Made by a program: the position numbers and the translations under genes | NCBI GenBank assembly: GCA_003644925.1 | Contig: QNDS01000009.1 | Coordinates: forward strand, 1 to 32,411 | Reading direction: 5' to 3' | Source: Candidatus Fermentibacterota bacterium | GTDB lineage: Bacteria; Fermentibacterota; Fermentibacteria; Fermentibacterales; JCC-6 | Length of the DNA stretch: 32,411 nt | Part shown: positions 1 through 6,653 of the stretch, one piece after another | Layout of the letters: the number at the start of each line of letters is the position of its first letter | Numbering within the stretch: position 1 is the stretch's first letter | Notes under the pieces: model-generated | The model's database searches: none | What the model was told of the DNA's origin: nothing | The model's input: the letters and a program-made list of their open reading frames with translations, nothing else

Positions 1-133
1 AAGTGGGTGGGTATAACCCAACTTCTACATCTCTCGCATGAGTAAACCAAGAGCTAGTAGCCGAATCAGCAACATTAATAAAACCACTGGTAGGTGGACT
101 ATCTGCAATCTGTATGTTCACATAATTGGCCAT
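1..133 (-). CDS. Partial hypothetical protein, probable virion gene (runs off left edge)
   Basis: An ORF opens with ATG at 133 and stays open for 44 codons to the window edge, so only the N-terminus (MANYVNIQIADSPPTSG...) is visible. An AGGAG Shine-Dalgarno lies about 8 nt upstream, and the gene follows the fibre-like gene ending at 156 with a 22-nt gap. I recognise no domain. Its place at the downstream end of the structural block suggests another virion or tail protein, but that is inference from position only. Confidence 0.7.
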   Translation of the reverse strand, partial: MANYVNIQIADSPPTSGFINVADSATSSWFTHARDVEVGLYPPT

Positions 134-155
134 AGCTTTTACTCCTCGTTAGTGT

Positions 156-1460
156 TTACTGTCTTACGATATACGTAATATTACGTCCAGTTTGAATCTT
201 AAATCTAAACATAACACCAGACGCGGTAGTTTCACCGTAGTCTCTGTCGGCATTTGCTCCATTGACGCCGGTGTCAGCCGCAAGCAACTGGCCATCAACA
301 TAAACATCCATATTCTGGCCTTCTCTACCCGCTGTACTAACTGGGGTATAACCACCAGCTAATATGATAGCTGACGGAAGTTGATGCGTTGTGTTCTTAT
401 CAATTTGTACAGCAACAGATTCAACATATTTTTCGCCGACGCCCGAGTCAACATTATCAGCAATGTCTTGTAGTTCCTGATCCAAGGCGTCTAAGGCAGC
501 CGCTACGGACATACCATCAGTAAGATAATTGTCTTCCGTAAAAGACATATCACCAACACCGTCATTGATTAAATCAACAGCGGATTGTAGGTCTGATGGG
601 TCAGAACTCAATAAATAATTGGAGGTAGCACTACTCCAAGGCTGCGGTGAACCATCACCATCTACAGCGCCTGTGTAAGACCACAAGTTGGTAATGTCTT
701 CTACTAACTCAACATCACCTTCCCAAGAACTGACAAAGTCTGTTCTTAACCAATCATACTCGTTCATGGCTGACATTTGTTTTCTTACTGGGTATACGAA
801 CTTAACATTGTCAACATCGTCAGTTACCGCAGAAAGATCAACCTCTGAGCCATTAGCGTAAAACTTAAAATATACATCGGTGCCACGTCCGGTGCCCGCA
901 TTATCGGCGCCGTCGTGCATCTTAGCATAAATAGTGTAACCAGAAGAGTCTTCAAACTCTTGGTCATTAGCAGCGTTTAAAACATCAACACGAACAACGT
1001 TGTCGCTACCGCCAACGTCGTACGTACCACTTACGCTAGCGAAAACAGGCAAACCTGTTCTGTCAGCATCCGTGGCGTATTGGGTAGTAATCGTACGCAA
1101 TACTCCTGTAGTACCAGAAGTTACTGCGTAACCGGCATCGCCGGGACCGAAGTCTCTTACTGGCACGATTACGGTCTTGGCATCCAAAGTCTGATTCTTA
1201 AAGCTGGTAATGTTTAGAGCTTTGTTCTCTACACTACCACCGTCAGTGTCTGTTGGATCAAAATAACTGCCAAGATCATCATACCAATTAGTACTACCTT
1301 TAAGATCTTTTACCAATGTTCTTAAGACATTAAGGTCAGCCTCAAGAGAGCCCGATATAACGGGCTCGGCGACTGCGGAAGTATCAGTTCCAGCAACAGC
1401 GTCGTCATAGGTGGCAGATCTCCTAATTTGTTCTAATTGTCTTAGTAAGCTTCTAGCCAT
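156..1460 (-). CDS. Virion structural / tail-fibre-like protein
   Basis: A 434-residue protein rich in Asp, Thr, Gly and Val, without Cys-rich or transmembrane segments. Residues about 38-65 (SLEADLNVLRTLVKDLKG then NWYDDLGSYF) resemble an N-terminal segment often seen in large phage fibre and virion proteins, where a helical stretch precedes beta-rich domains. The rest looks beta-rich, and a short helical piece sits near residue 325 (MSVAAALDALDQELQDIADN). AAAGGAGA lies 8 nt before ATG at 1460. It sits downstream of the capsid genes with a leader of about 95 nt, so it may have its own expression control. Exact role (fibre, tail or decoration) is undetermined. Confidence 0.7.
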   Translation of the reverse strand: MARSLLRQLEQIRRSATYDDAVAGTDTSAVAEPVISGSLEADLNVLRTLVKDLKGSTNWYDDLGSYFDPTDTDGGSVENKALNITSFKNQTLDAKTVIVPVRDFGPGDAGYAVTSGTTGVLRTITTQYATDADRTGLPVFASVSGTYDVGGSDNVVRVDVLNAANDQEFEDSSGYTIYAKMHDGADNAGTGRGTDVYFKFYANGSEVDLSAVTDDVDNVKFVYPVRKQMSAMNEYDWLRTDFVSSWEGDVELVEDITNLWSYTGAVDGDGSPQPWSSATSNYLLSSDPSDLQSAVDLINDGVGDMSFTEDNYLTDGMSVAAALDALDQELQDIADNVDSGVGEKYVESVAVQIDKNTTHQLPSAIILAGGYTPVSTAGREGQNMDVYVDGQLLAADTGVNGANADRDYGETTASGVMFRFKIQTGRNITYIVRQ

Positions 1461-1523
1461 CTTAGCATTCTCCTTTAATGTTATTGATTACAAAAATCAT
1501 AACCATTTAAATCAAAAGCATAC

Positions 1524-1554
1524 AAAAAATTACGGCCACAGAAGTCTACCGCAA
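1524..1554 (-). terminator. Weak candidate intrinsic terminator
   Basis: Read on the minus strand, TTGCGGT and GCCGTAA can pair with two G-U wobbles around an 11-nt loop, followed at once by six T residues. It begins 3 nt beyond the stop of the gene ending at 1557 and precedes the fibre-like gene starting at 1460. The stem is short, so this may only attenuate. Confidence 0.35.
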
Positions 1555-1556
1555 AA

Positions 1557-2066
1557 TTACTCTAATTCCAATATTCTCTTTCTCAACATCTGGCATAGAG
1601 TATCTTTACCGCTCAATTGATTAGCCTCTTGCAAAGCATATTTCAAGAGATTTAAATCACTAATCTCAGGCACTTTATCTCGTGCCGCTCGAACTGTAAG
1701 TCCGACAACATCAGCTACTTCAAAGTGGCGAGTAGGTTTATTGGATTCCCCGTCCTCTAAAACAACCTCAGGTTGTGGCGCTGGTTGCGCTGCTTCTACT
1801 TTTTTGGTAGCAGGTCCAGCCCCCACTTCTGAGGTCAGCTCCTCGCTTACTTCAGCCGATTCCTCTTCTACTACGATTTCCCATCGTGTGGTGTCTTGTA
1901 ACTTAACAGTAGCCAACCATTCTGTAAATTCTCTACCATCTTGTAAGTCATGCTTTTTTCCGTACTGGTTGTACAGTTCCTCTAGAGGCACGGTTTGTCC
2001 GGGCCCTACAGCACGTTTCATAGCGTGTGCCCACATGTGGCTTTTATTTTTTACAAATCCCTTCAT
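1557..2066 (-). CDS. Conserved phage-type hypothetical protein
   Basis: A 169-residue protein. Residues 1-65 (MKGFVKNKSHMWAHAMKRAV...) look like a compact globular domain; this opening seems familiar from hypothetical proteins in capsid neighbourhoods of large phages, but I cannot give it a function. Residues about 66-115 are an acidic, Ala/Pro/Glu-rich linker, and residues about 115-169 form a helical C-terminal domain ending in a basic/acidic helix. The start is supported by GAGGAGAAG about 8 nt upstream of ATG at 2066. It lies between a small membrane protein gene and a virion gene, so a minor virion or assembly role is possible. Confidence 0.65.
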   Translation of the reverse strand: MKGFVKNKSHMWAHAMKRAVGPGQTVPLEELYNQYGKKHDLQDGREFTEWLATVKLQDTTRWEIVVEEESAEVSEELTSEVGAGPATKKVEAAQPAPQPEVVLEDGESNKPTRHFEVADVVGLTVRAARDKVPEISDLNLLKYALQEANQLSGKDTLCQMLRKRILELE

Positions 2067-2106
2067 AATATTCTTCTCCTCTTCTAGTAATTAAGTCCCT
2101 TGTCCG

Positions 2107-2421
2107 TTATTCGTGATACGAATTAGTCCTGTCTATTAAAAAATGTAATACGTTTGATAAGCGGTGGATTATGATGCCTGCAAAGAAAAGGTCTAGGTAG
2201 ATGTTACTGAAAAACAGAAAAGTGAGTGCGGTGAATAACCCGATCCATACGGAAGTACAATAGCCACAATCCAACAGATTGTGTATCCAGTTAAACATAC
2301 TCACCTGCCGATGATCAAAAAACCATTTTCTTATAGGGCTCATAATCTCCGATTTACTTATAAGTTCAGTAAGAGCCTCTGTGAGGATCACCGATAGTAT
2401 AAATCGAATTAAAAAAATCAT
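2107..2421 (-). CDS. Small membrane protein, DUF1360-like
   Basis: A 104-residue very hydrophobic protein with a membrane segment at residues 1-17 and further segments near 56-72 and 75-90. The motif LLDCGYCTSVW (Cys52, Cys55) just before the second segment is the hallmark I associate with the DUF1360 family of small phage and bacterial membrane proteins of unknown function. GAGAGG precedes ATG at 2421. It directly follows the major capsid gene, separated by a perfect hairpin. A lysis or superinfection role is possible but not shown. Confidence 0.7.
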   Translation of the reverse strand: MIFLIRFILSVILTEALTELISKSEIMSPIRKWFFDHRQVSMFNWIHNLLDCGYCTSVWIGLFTALTFLFFSNIYLDLFFAGIIIHRLSNVLHFLIDRTNSYHE

Positions 2422-2434
2422 ATAAACCTCTCAG

Positions 2435-2462
2435 CATCTCGCACCCTTCTGGGTGCGAGATG
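2435..2462. terminator. Perfect 12-bp stem-loop after the capsid gene
   Basis: CATCTCGCACCC and GGGTGCGAGATG form a perfect 12-bp stem with a 4-nt loop. It lies 22 nt beyond the major capsid stop and ends about 13 nt before the next gene's start. There is no T-run on the minus strand after the stem, so a textbook rho-independent terminator is doubtful. It could limit read-through, protect the capsid mRNA 3' end, or be an RNase processing site. Confidence 0.6.
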
Positions 2463-2484
2463 TTTAACGAGATATTTATCTTGA

Positions 2485-3558
2485 TTATAGACTGCGGTCA
2501 ATGATACCGACACCAAGCATTCTGCTGTCTAGACAAGCAAAACCAAGCTCAGCCCAACCAAAGAAACCAGCTTTCTGACGTCTCAACAGAGTCGGATCGT
2601 CATGGGCTTCGTACTCTTTACGGATAGGCATAACCAAAGAATCGTTGACGCTAAGGTCAAATGCCAATACCTGAGTCTCACCGAGAGTGGCGACAGTGCC
2701 GTCAGCAGCGGTGACATTCGGATTATCCAGAGTGTACTGATTGTATGTGTTAGCACCGCTATCACATACAAACTTACCGTACGCAGAGCCGTAGCCGTTG
2801 ATGTTATAAAGACCAGTAGCTCCAAGATGCTGTACTTCATGAAGCTGTACATTCCAAATGGAACCCATGCCAGCCGCTTGGAAAATCTCACGGCGGGTTA
2901 CGGGGTCGATATCTGTATCTGTCCATTCACGAATATCGGCAGCATCTTCTGGAGATACATACAGATCCGTGAGTGTACGGCCAGTTCTCTTGAAACCAAC
3001 CATCATTTTATTGATGAGTTCTTTAGAGAGGTAACCAGCGCCAGTGGACGCAGGGTTAATCTCATAAATAGGTGCTGGGCGGGAACCCAAAAGGCCCTTG
3101 CCAGAGAATGCTGAAGTAGCAGCAGGCATAATTACACGCCAACCACACTCTTCCTCGTAATTCGCAAGGTCTTTAGCGGCTCTTGCAGCAGCCTTGGAAG
3201 CGATATCTACACGAGAGTCTCTCGCGTAAGTAATCTTCCAGTCCCCAGACGCGTTGATAGCGAATGTCGGGACATATACTTCTTCACCGATGCCTTCGAT
3301 GAAGTTTTGTGCCATGTAACCAAGACCTGGGAGAATCCAAACAGGAATCTCAAAGTCTTCTGCTACAGGGTATGAAGCTTGTGCTCCGGGGGCCAAACGC
3401 TCAACAGCGAATAGTGTCCTCATGATGGAGTCAAGTTCTAACTTCTGAAGGATCGGAGTTGTTAACGCAGCGGCAAATGCTCTATAAGCAGCAAGTCCTT
3501 CTTGCGTATTGATGTTCGAGGTCTCTTTAAAGAGATCCATCATTTCTTTCTTATCCAT
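2485..3558 (-). CDS. Probable major capsid protein (HK97-fold)
   Basis: A 357-residue protein whose sequence pattern and position (protease, scaffold, small head protein, then this gene) fit a tailed-phage major capsid protein. The N-terminal region is helical (KKEMMDLFKETSNIN...). A central region fits the spine helix and P-domain, and the C-terminus ends LRRQKAGFFGWAELGFACLD, a pattern I associate with such proteins. The start is ATG at 3558: AGGAGG sits 11 nt upstream, whereas a TTG at 3567 nearly abuts the Shine-Dalgarno and is unlikely. Perfect hairpins flank the gene on both sides, as expected if its mRNA is stabilised for high expression. No delta domain or maturation cleavage site can be assigned by eye. 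Confidence 0.8.
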   Translation of the reverse strand: MDKKEMMDLFKETSNINTQEGLAAYRAFAAALTTPILQKLELDSIMRTLFAVERLAPGAQASYPVAEDFEIPVWILPGLGYMAQNFIEGIGEEVYVPTFAINASGDWKITYARDSRVDIASKAAARAAKDLANYEEECGWRVIMPAATSAFSGKGLLGSRPAPIYEINPASTGAGYLSKELINKMMVGFKRTGRTLTDLYVSPEDAADIREWTDTDIDPVTRREIFQAAGMGSIWNVQLHEVQHLGATGLYNINGYGSAYGKFVCDSGANTYNQYTLDNPNVTAADGTVATLGETQVLAFDLSVNDSLVMPIRKEYEAHDDPTLLRRQKAGFFGWAELGFACLDSRMLGVGIIDRSL

Positions 3559-3582
3559 GGTAAACAACTCCTCCTATAATTT

Positions 3583-3610
3583 CGGATGCGCCCGAAGGCG
3601 CTTTCATCCG
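3583..3610. terminator. UUCG-loop hairpin upstream of the capsid gene
   Basis: On the minus strand GCGCC-TTCG-GGCGC forms a tight stem with a classic UUCG tetraloop. Outer CGGAT/ATCCG extends it, with unpaired bases on one side. On the plus strand the stem is followed by TTTTTGTT, so it would also work as an intrinsic terminator against plus-strand transcripts. It lies between the 220-residue head gene and the capsid Shine-Dalgarno, and may be a processing or stability element in the capsid leader. Confidence 0.6.
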
Positions 3611-3627
3611 TTTTTGTTACTTCTTAC

Positions 3628-4290
3628 TTACACCAACAGTTTTACCCTAATTGGGTACAACGTGGTATTAGCAATATTCGCTGCGGCCTTAACTGCAGAG
3701 GCGCCCTTAAGGACACGCGCTACAGTAGGTGGCGTTCCAGCCAAAGCCAATCTAACACCCTGAACATCAGTAGCATCAGTCGCTGAGTCAGTGGTCGAAT
3801 TGGTAAGCTTTCCACCGGTGGCGTCTGCATCTCGCTTAGAAGCTACATACAATACGTCTCCAGGTAGAAGGTCAGCAGAAGCTTCTGCTGTGTAATGCAC
3901 GGTATCATAGATACCGAGGTGTCCTACACCAGCGGGGGCGGCCTTGCTGCCGTTGATATTGCCAGAACCGTCGTAAGTTGGTTGCGCAATAACATCGCTA
4001 GATCCCAAGTCTCCTGGCATATAAAAACCAGTTGGGTGTACATCATGATATCCAGTTTTCACTTTCTGCAAAAGAAATCCGTAAGGCAACTTCTCAGAAG
4101 CTGTTAGTCCGGCCACAGATGCGTGGTTGTTATAGCGGTAAATTAGAGCTTCCTCATTTGATGCCGCACTATCAAGGTATACGACACTACCAGCGTAAGC
4201 AATTACGCCGCCGATGCCTTGTGTATTTGCAGTTTGAGTGCCGTAGTGACAAAACTGGCTTTCTAAAACAGGCTCTCTAGGTATAAACAT
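3628..4290 (-). CDS. Probable head/virion protein upstream of the capsid
   Basis: A 220-residue protein with many Gly, Ala, Ser and Thr residues and predicted beta strands. Visible segments include GGVIAYAGSVVYLDSAA near the N-terminus and DLLPGDVLYVASKRDA near residue 142. That combination suggests a compact beta-barrel such as a capsid decoration protein, but I do not recognise a family. GGAGGAG stands about 8 nt before ATG at 4290. It sits between the scaffold-like gene and the major capsid gene, where phages commonly encode head stabilising proteins. Function is inferred from position. Confidence 0.65.
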   Translation of the reverse strand: MFIPREPVLESQFCHYGTQTANTQGIGGVIAYAGSVVYLDSAASNEEALIYRYNNHASVAGLTASEKLPYGFLLQKVKTGYHDVHPTGFYMPGDLGSSDVIAQPTYDGSGNINGSKAAPAGVGHLGIYDTVHYTAEASADLLPGDVLYVASKRDADATGGKLTNSTTDSATDATDVQGVRLALAGTPPTVARVLKGASAVKAAANIANTTLYPIRVKLLV

Positions 4291-4311
4291 ATCCTACTCC
4301 TCCTTTAATCG

Positions 4312-5103
4312 TTACTTTCCGTTTTTGAATTCGTCGGCCATCGCTTGACCTAATTTTTCATATTTTGACATCAAATCGTCTGATGGTAGTACTTCAAAAT
4401 TAAGCGCAGCAGACAGGCTATGTCCTAGACCTTTGATTTCTGCAGGAGCAATCTCATCTTCCTCTGCAGCCTCTTCGGCCTCTTCTTCAGCAACTTCTTC
4501 TTCCGCAGCTTCTTCAGAAACTTCTTCCTCAGCAACTTCTTCCTGAGCCTCTTCCTCAGCCACTTCTTCTTCAGCTACCTCTTCCTCAGCGACTTCTTCT
4601 TCAGCAACCTCTTCTTCAGCTTCTTCAGCCTCGATTGCCAATTCAGCGAGCACAGCCTCTCTCAGAGCTACACGCTCTTCCTTGTAAGCTGCAAACTCTT
4701 CGTCAGACATATCACGGATCTTTGCTTGCACCGCATCAGTGTCCTTGCCAAGAACCTTAGCCTCTTCAAGCTCAGCTACGCGAATTGCAGCAGCTTGGTC
4801 CTTCTTCATATCATCCATTTCCGCTTTCGCGGCTTCTAACTCGTCATTCACAGTGTTGAACTTCTCGTCGGCCGCCTCTTGCGCAACTTGAAGGTCATCT
4901 CTTTCCTTAGTAATAGCTTCTACCTGAGAAGCCAGTTCCTCATTATCTGCCGTTTTGGCATCAAGTGAGGCAGTCATAGCTTTAATTGATTCAGCGGACT
5001 TGCTAAGGGCGTCTTCTGTCTGTTGACGTTTATCAGCCTCTTCTTTAGCAGAAAAGATCTCCGCTACAGTAGCGGCAATCTCTGTCTTCAATGTGTCGTC
5101 CAT
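4312..5103 (-). CDS. Scaffold / prohead core-like coiled-coil protein
   Basis: A 263-residue, very acidic protein. Residues about 15-165 are a long Ala/Glu/Lys-rich helix with coiled-coil character. Residues about 165-220 are a low-complexity tract of repeated EEEVA units, encoded by near-identical DNA repeats around 4450-4630. The last 40 residues (IKGLGHSLSAALNFEVLPSD...) look like a folded or capsid-binding tail. A long helix with a C-terminal contact segment, encoded between protease and capsid genes, is typical of scaffolding or prohead core proteins. AGGAGG precedes ATG at 5103. A minor virion protein is the alternative. Confidence 0.7.
   Translation of the reverse strand: MDDTLKTEIAATVAEIFSAKEEADKRQQTEDALSKSAESIKAMTASLDAKTADNEELASQVEAITKERDDLQVAQEAADEKFNTVNDELEAAKAEMDDMKKDQAAAIRVAELEEAKVLGKDTDAVQAKIRDMSDEEFAAYKEERVALREAVLAELAIEAEEAEEEVAEEEVAEEEVAEEEVAEEEAQEEVAEEEVSEEAAEEEVAEEEAEEAAEEDEIAPAEIKGLGHSLSAALNFEVLPSDDLMSKYEKLGQAMADEFKNGK
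4450..4630. repeat. Imperfect tandem repeat encoding EEEVA units
   Basis: Within the scaffold-like gene the plus strand repeats units such as TTCTTCTTCAGCAACTTC with small variations for about 180 bp. They encode reiterated E-E-E-V-A/E-E-A pentapeptides. Such tracts expand and contract by slipped pairing, so copy number may differ between relatives. Confidence 0.8.
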
Positions 5104-5238
5104 CTATAATACCTCCTATATATTTTACTTACCTTTTATACAGTATATGGTTACCAACCTGCGCCCTTCTATATATTAGGGCGTATACATACTAAAAACC
5201 TTTTCCCATTCCATTGTACTATATTATAGACTTACCTA
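5104..5238 (-). promoter_or_regulatory. Leader of the scaffold/capsid genes; candidate late promoter motif
   Basis: This 135-nt gap precedes the scaffold-like gene. On the minus strand it holds TATAAAAGGTAAG at 5140-5128, about 25 nt before the start codon. Similar TATA-AGGTA-type strings occur in two other gaps (31734-31722, 32169-32158). A weak 5-bp stem (5162-5166 with 5179-5183) is also present. No TTGACA-type -35 is visible, so a phage-specific or late promoter is a guess based only on this recurrence. Confidence 0.3.
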
Positions 5239-5670
5239 TTAGGGGTAACTAGGCATTGCGCCCGTGTTGCCTCTACAATAAATCCCGTCTATCATCGGGT
5301 CCATACCAAGCATAAATTTTACATCCAGCGTAGAACTACCATCGTTCGCACCTGCATTAGCAACTGTGCACTTAATAGTATTAGCTGTAGTGTCTTTAGT
5401 AATGTAATTAGTACCTGCATTATAGCAAGGTGTAACTGTTACATTGGCATAAGACGCAAGGTCGTAGCCATGAAACTTCACACCACTAGCAAGAGTTACT
5501 TCAGAAGTACCGCTTGCCACAGTAAAAGACTCTGCCCAAACAAAAGGGTATGCATGATTGTTACCCAAATTTCGATAGATAACCTTTAGGTTATCGTCAC
5601 CATTAATTCTTGTAAGCTTTGGAATACTTTTCAAAAATCCAGTTTGCGCTTTTCCAATAGAACCGCCCAT
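5239..5670 (-). CDS. Hypothetical, probably virion protein
   Basis: A 143-residue beta-rich protein (for example ESFTVASGTSEVTLASGVKF) with no transmembrane segment. It starts MGGSIGKAQTG, and AAAAGGAGAC stands 8 nt before ATG at 5670. It is encoded 2 nt after the prohead protease and before the scaffold-like gene. The composition would fit a small head decoration protein or head-tail connector, but I recognise no family signature. Confidence 0.6.
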   Translation of the reverse strand: MGGSIGKAQTGFLKSIPKLTRINGDDNLKVIYRNLGNNHAYPFVWAESFTVASGTSEVTLASGVKFHGYDLASYANVTVTPCYNAGTNYITKDTTANTIKCTVANAGANDGSSTLDVKFMLGMDPMIDGIYCRGNTGAMPSYP

Positions 5671-5672
5671 AA

Positions 5673-6653
5673 TTAGTCTCCTTTTGCACGATCATTATTT
5701 ATTTGAGCTGCCTCGCATAAAGCAGCCTGTAAACCTTTCAACAATGATTGCTGTTTAGTATTTTTTAACATCTTTTTTACAACAGTTTTCACGTACTCTC
5801 TGACCTCGCTTAGTTCATATGCGGGATCGTCTGTAATACGTTCTACTTCCTCTACTTTTGGAGAGGTTACTTTATTCGCCACTTCCTCGTCCTGTTCAAG
5901 CTCGTCATAATTTATGATCAAAAGCTCCTTACTCACCTTTACTTTTGCCTTTTCCCCGGCCGTCTCTAATACCACAGACGGTGGATTTGCGGGCTTCTCA
6001 ACAATACCACAACCCGAGAAGGTTATGTTCCTTAGAACCCGTGTTACAGTGCCTTCAGCTATCTCGACACCGCCTTTGATTACTTTGGCCAATCTGCCAA
6101 AAAGACTATCACCCATAGTAGCTATACCCAAGGCCTCTGCCTCTGGGCGTGTGATAATAAGGTCGCCAATCTTGACATCATAACTCTGGTAGTAACACTC
6201 CATACTAACTTTCCAATTACCAGCGTCAATTTCATCAGCTATCTCTGGGAACCTGTTTTTGTAAACAACAGCGGCCATCGCTACATGCATGTCCTTTTTA
6301 TCAAGAACACCTGCGTCCTCTGACGCTAATTCAGCCATCTCTAATTTGGCGCCCTCTTTGGTCATGAAGGCCCTATCATAAAGATGTCCAATAATCTCAT
6401 CTTCCTTGTGCTCTATATCCAGAGCTTTACTAACAATCGTGCCCTCAGCTTTAACAAGCTCTGAAGGTAGAAAGTAAGCATGATTTAAATTCTCGCCTGA
6501 AGACACTAAGATGGCGGACAGATATTGAAGATCCATTTGTTTCTCGTCATCTTTAGGCAACTCAATAATCGCCGCAGTAGCCTTCTCTTGGGCTTCTTCC
6601 GACACTTTCTCAACTTCAATCTCTGCTTCAAGCAGTATGGGTTTGTTATCCAT
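5673..6653 (-). CDS. Probable prohead maturation protease
   Basis: A 326-residue protein. The central part has the pattern of phage prohead serine proteases (herpesvirus-assemblin-like fold, S78/U9 type). A His lies in KALDIEHKEDEIIGH (His82, less likely His90), and a Ser in NWKVSMECYY (Ser150). The segment GCGIVEKPANPPSVV around residue 215 resembles the end of the catalytic domain in this family. Residues 230-326 are a charged helical tail that could be self-cleaved or act as scaffold. The start overlaps the portal stop (TAATG at 6653), so translation is probably coupled. The position between portal and scaffold/capsid genes is the canonical one for this enzyme, which cleaves scaffold and capsid N-termini. 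Confidence 0.75.
   Translation of the reverse strand: MDNKPILLEAEIEVEKVSEEAQEKATAAIIELPKDDEKQMDLQYLSAILVSSGENLNHAYFLPSELVKAEGTIVSKALDIEHKEDEIIGHLYDRAFMTKEGAKLEMAELASEDAGVLDKKDMHVAMAAVVYKNRFPEIADEIDAGNWKVSMECYYQSYDVKIGDLIITRPEAEALGIATMGDSLFGRLAKVIKGGVEIAEGTVTRVLRNITFSGCGIVEKPANPPSVVLETAGEKAKVKVSKELLIINYDELEQDEEVANKVTSPKVEEVERITDDPAYELSEVREYVKTVVKKMLKNTKQQSLLKGLQAALCEAAQINNDRAKGD

Noticed and set aside
2602-3114. 170-codon plus-strand frame
   Set aside because: Fully inside the probable capsid gene on the opposite strand, no Shine-Dalgarno and no recognisable domain.
3583-3610. Plus-strand terminator as evidence for a plus-strand gene
   Set aside because: The hairpin is followed by TTTTTG on the plus strand, but no credible plus-strand gene lies to its left, so I treat it as a minus-strand leader element or a block to antisense transcription.
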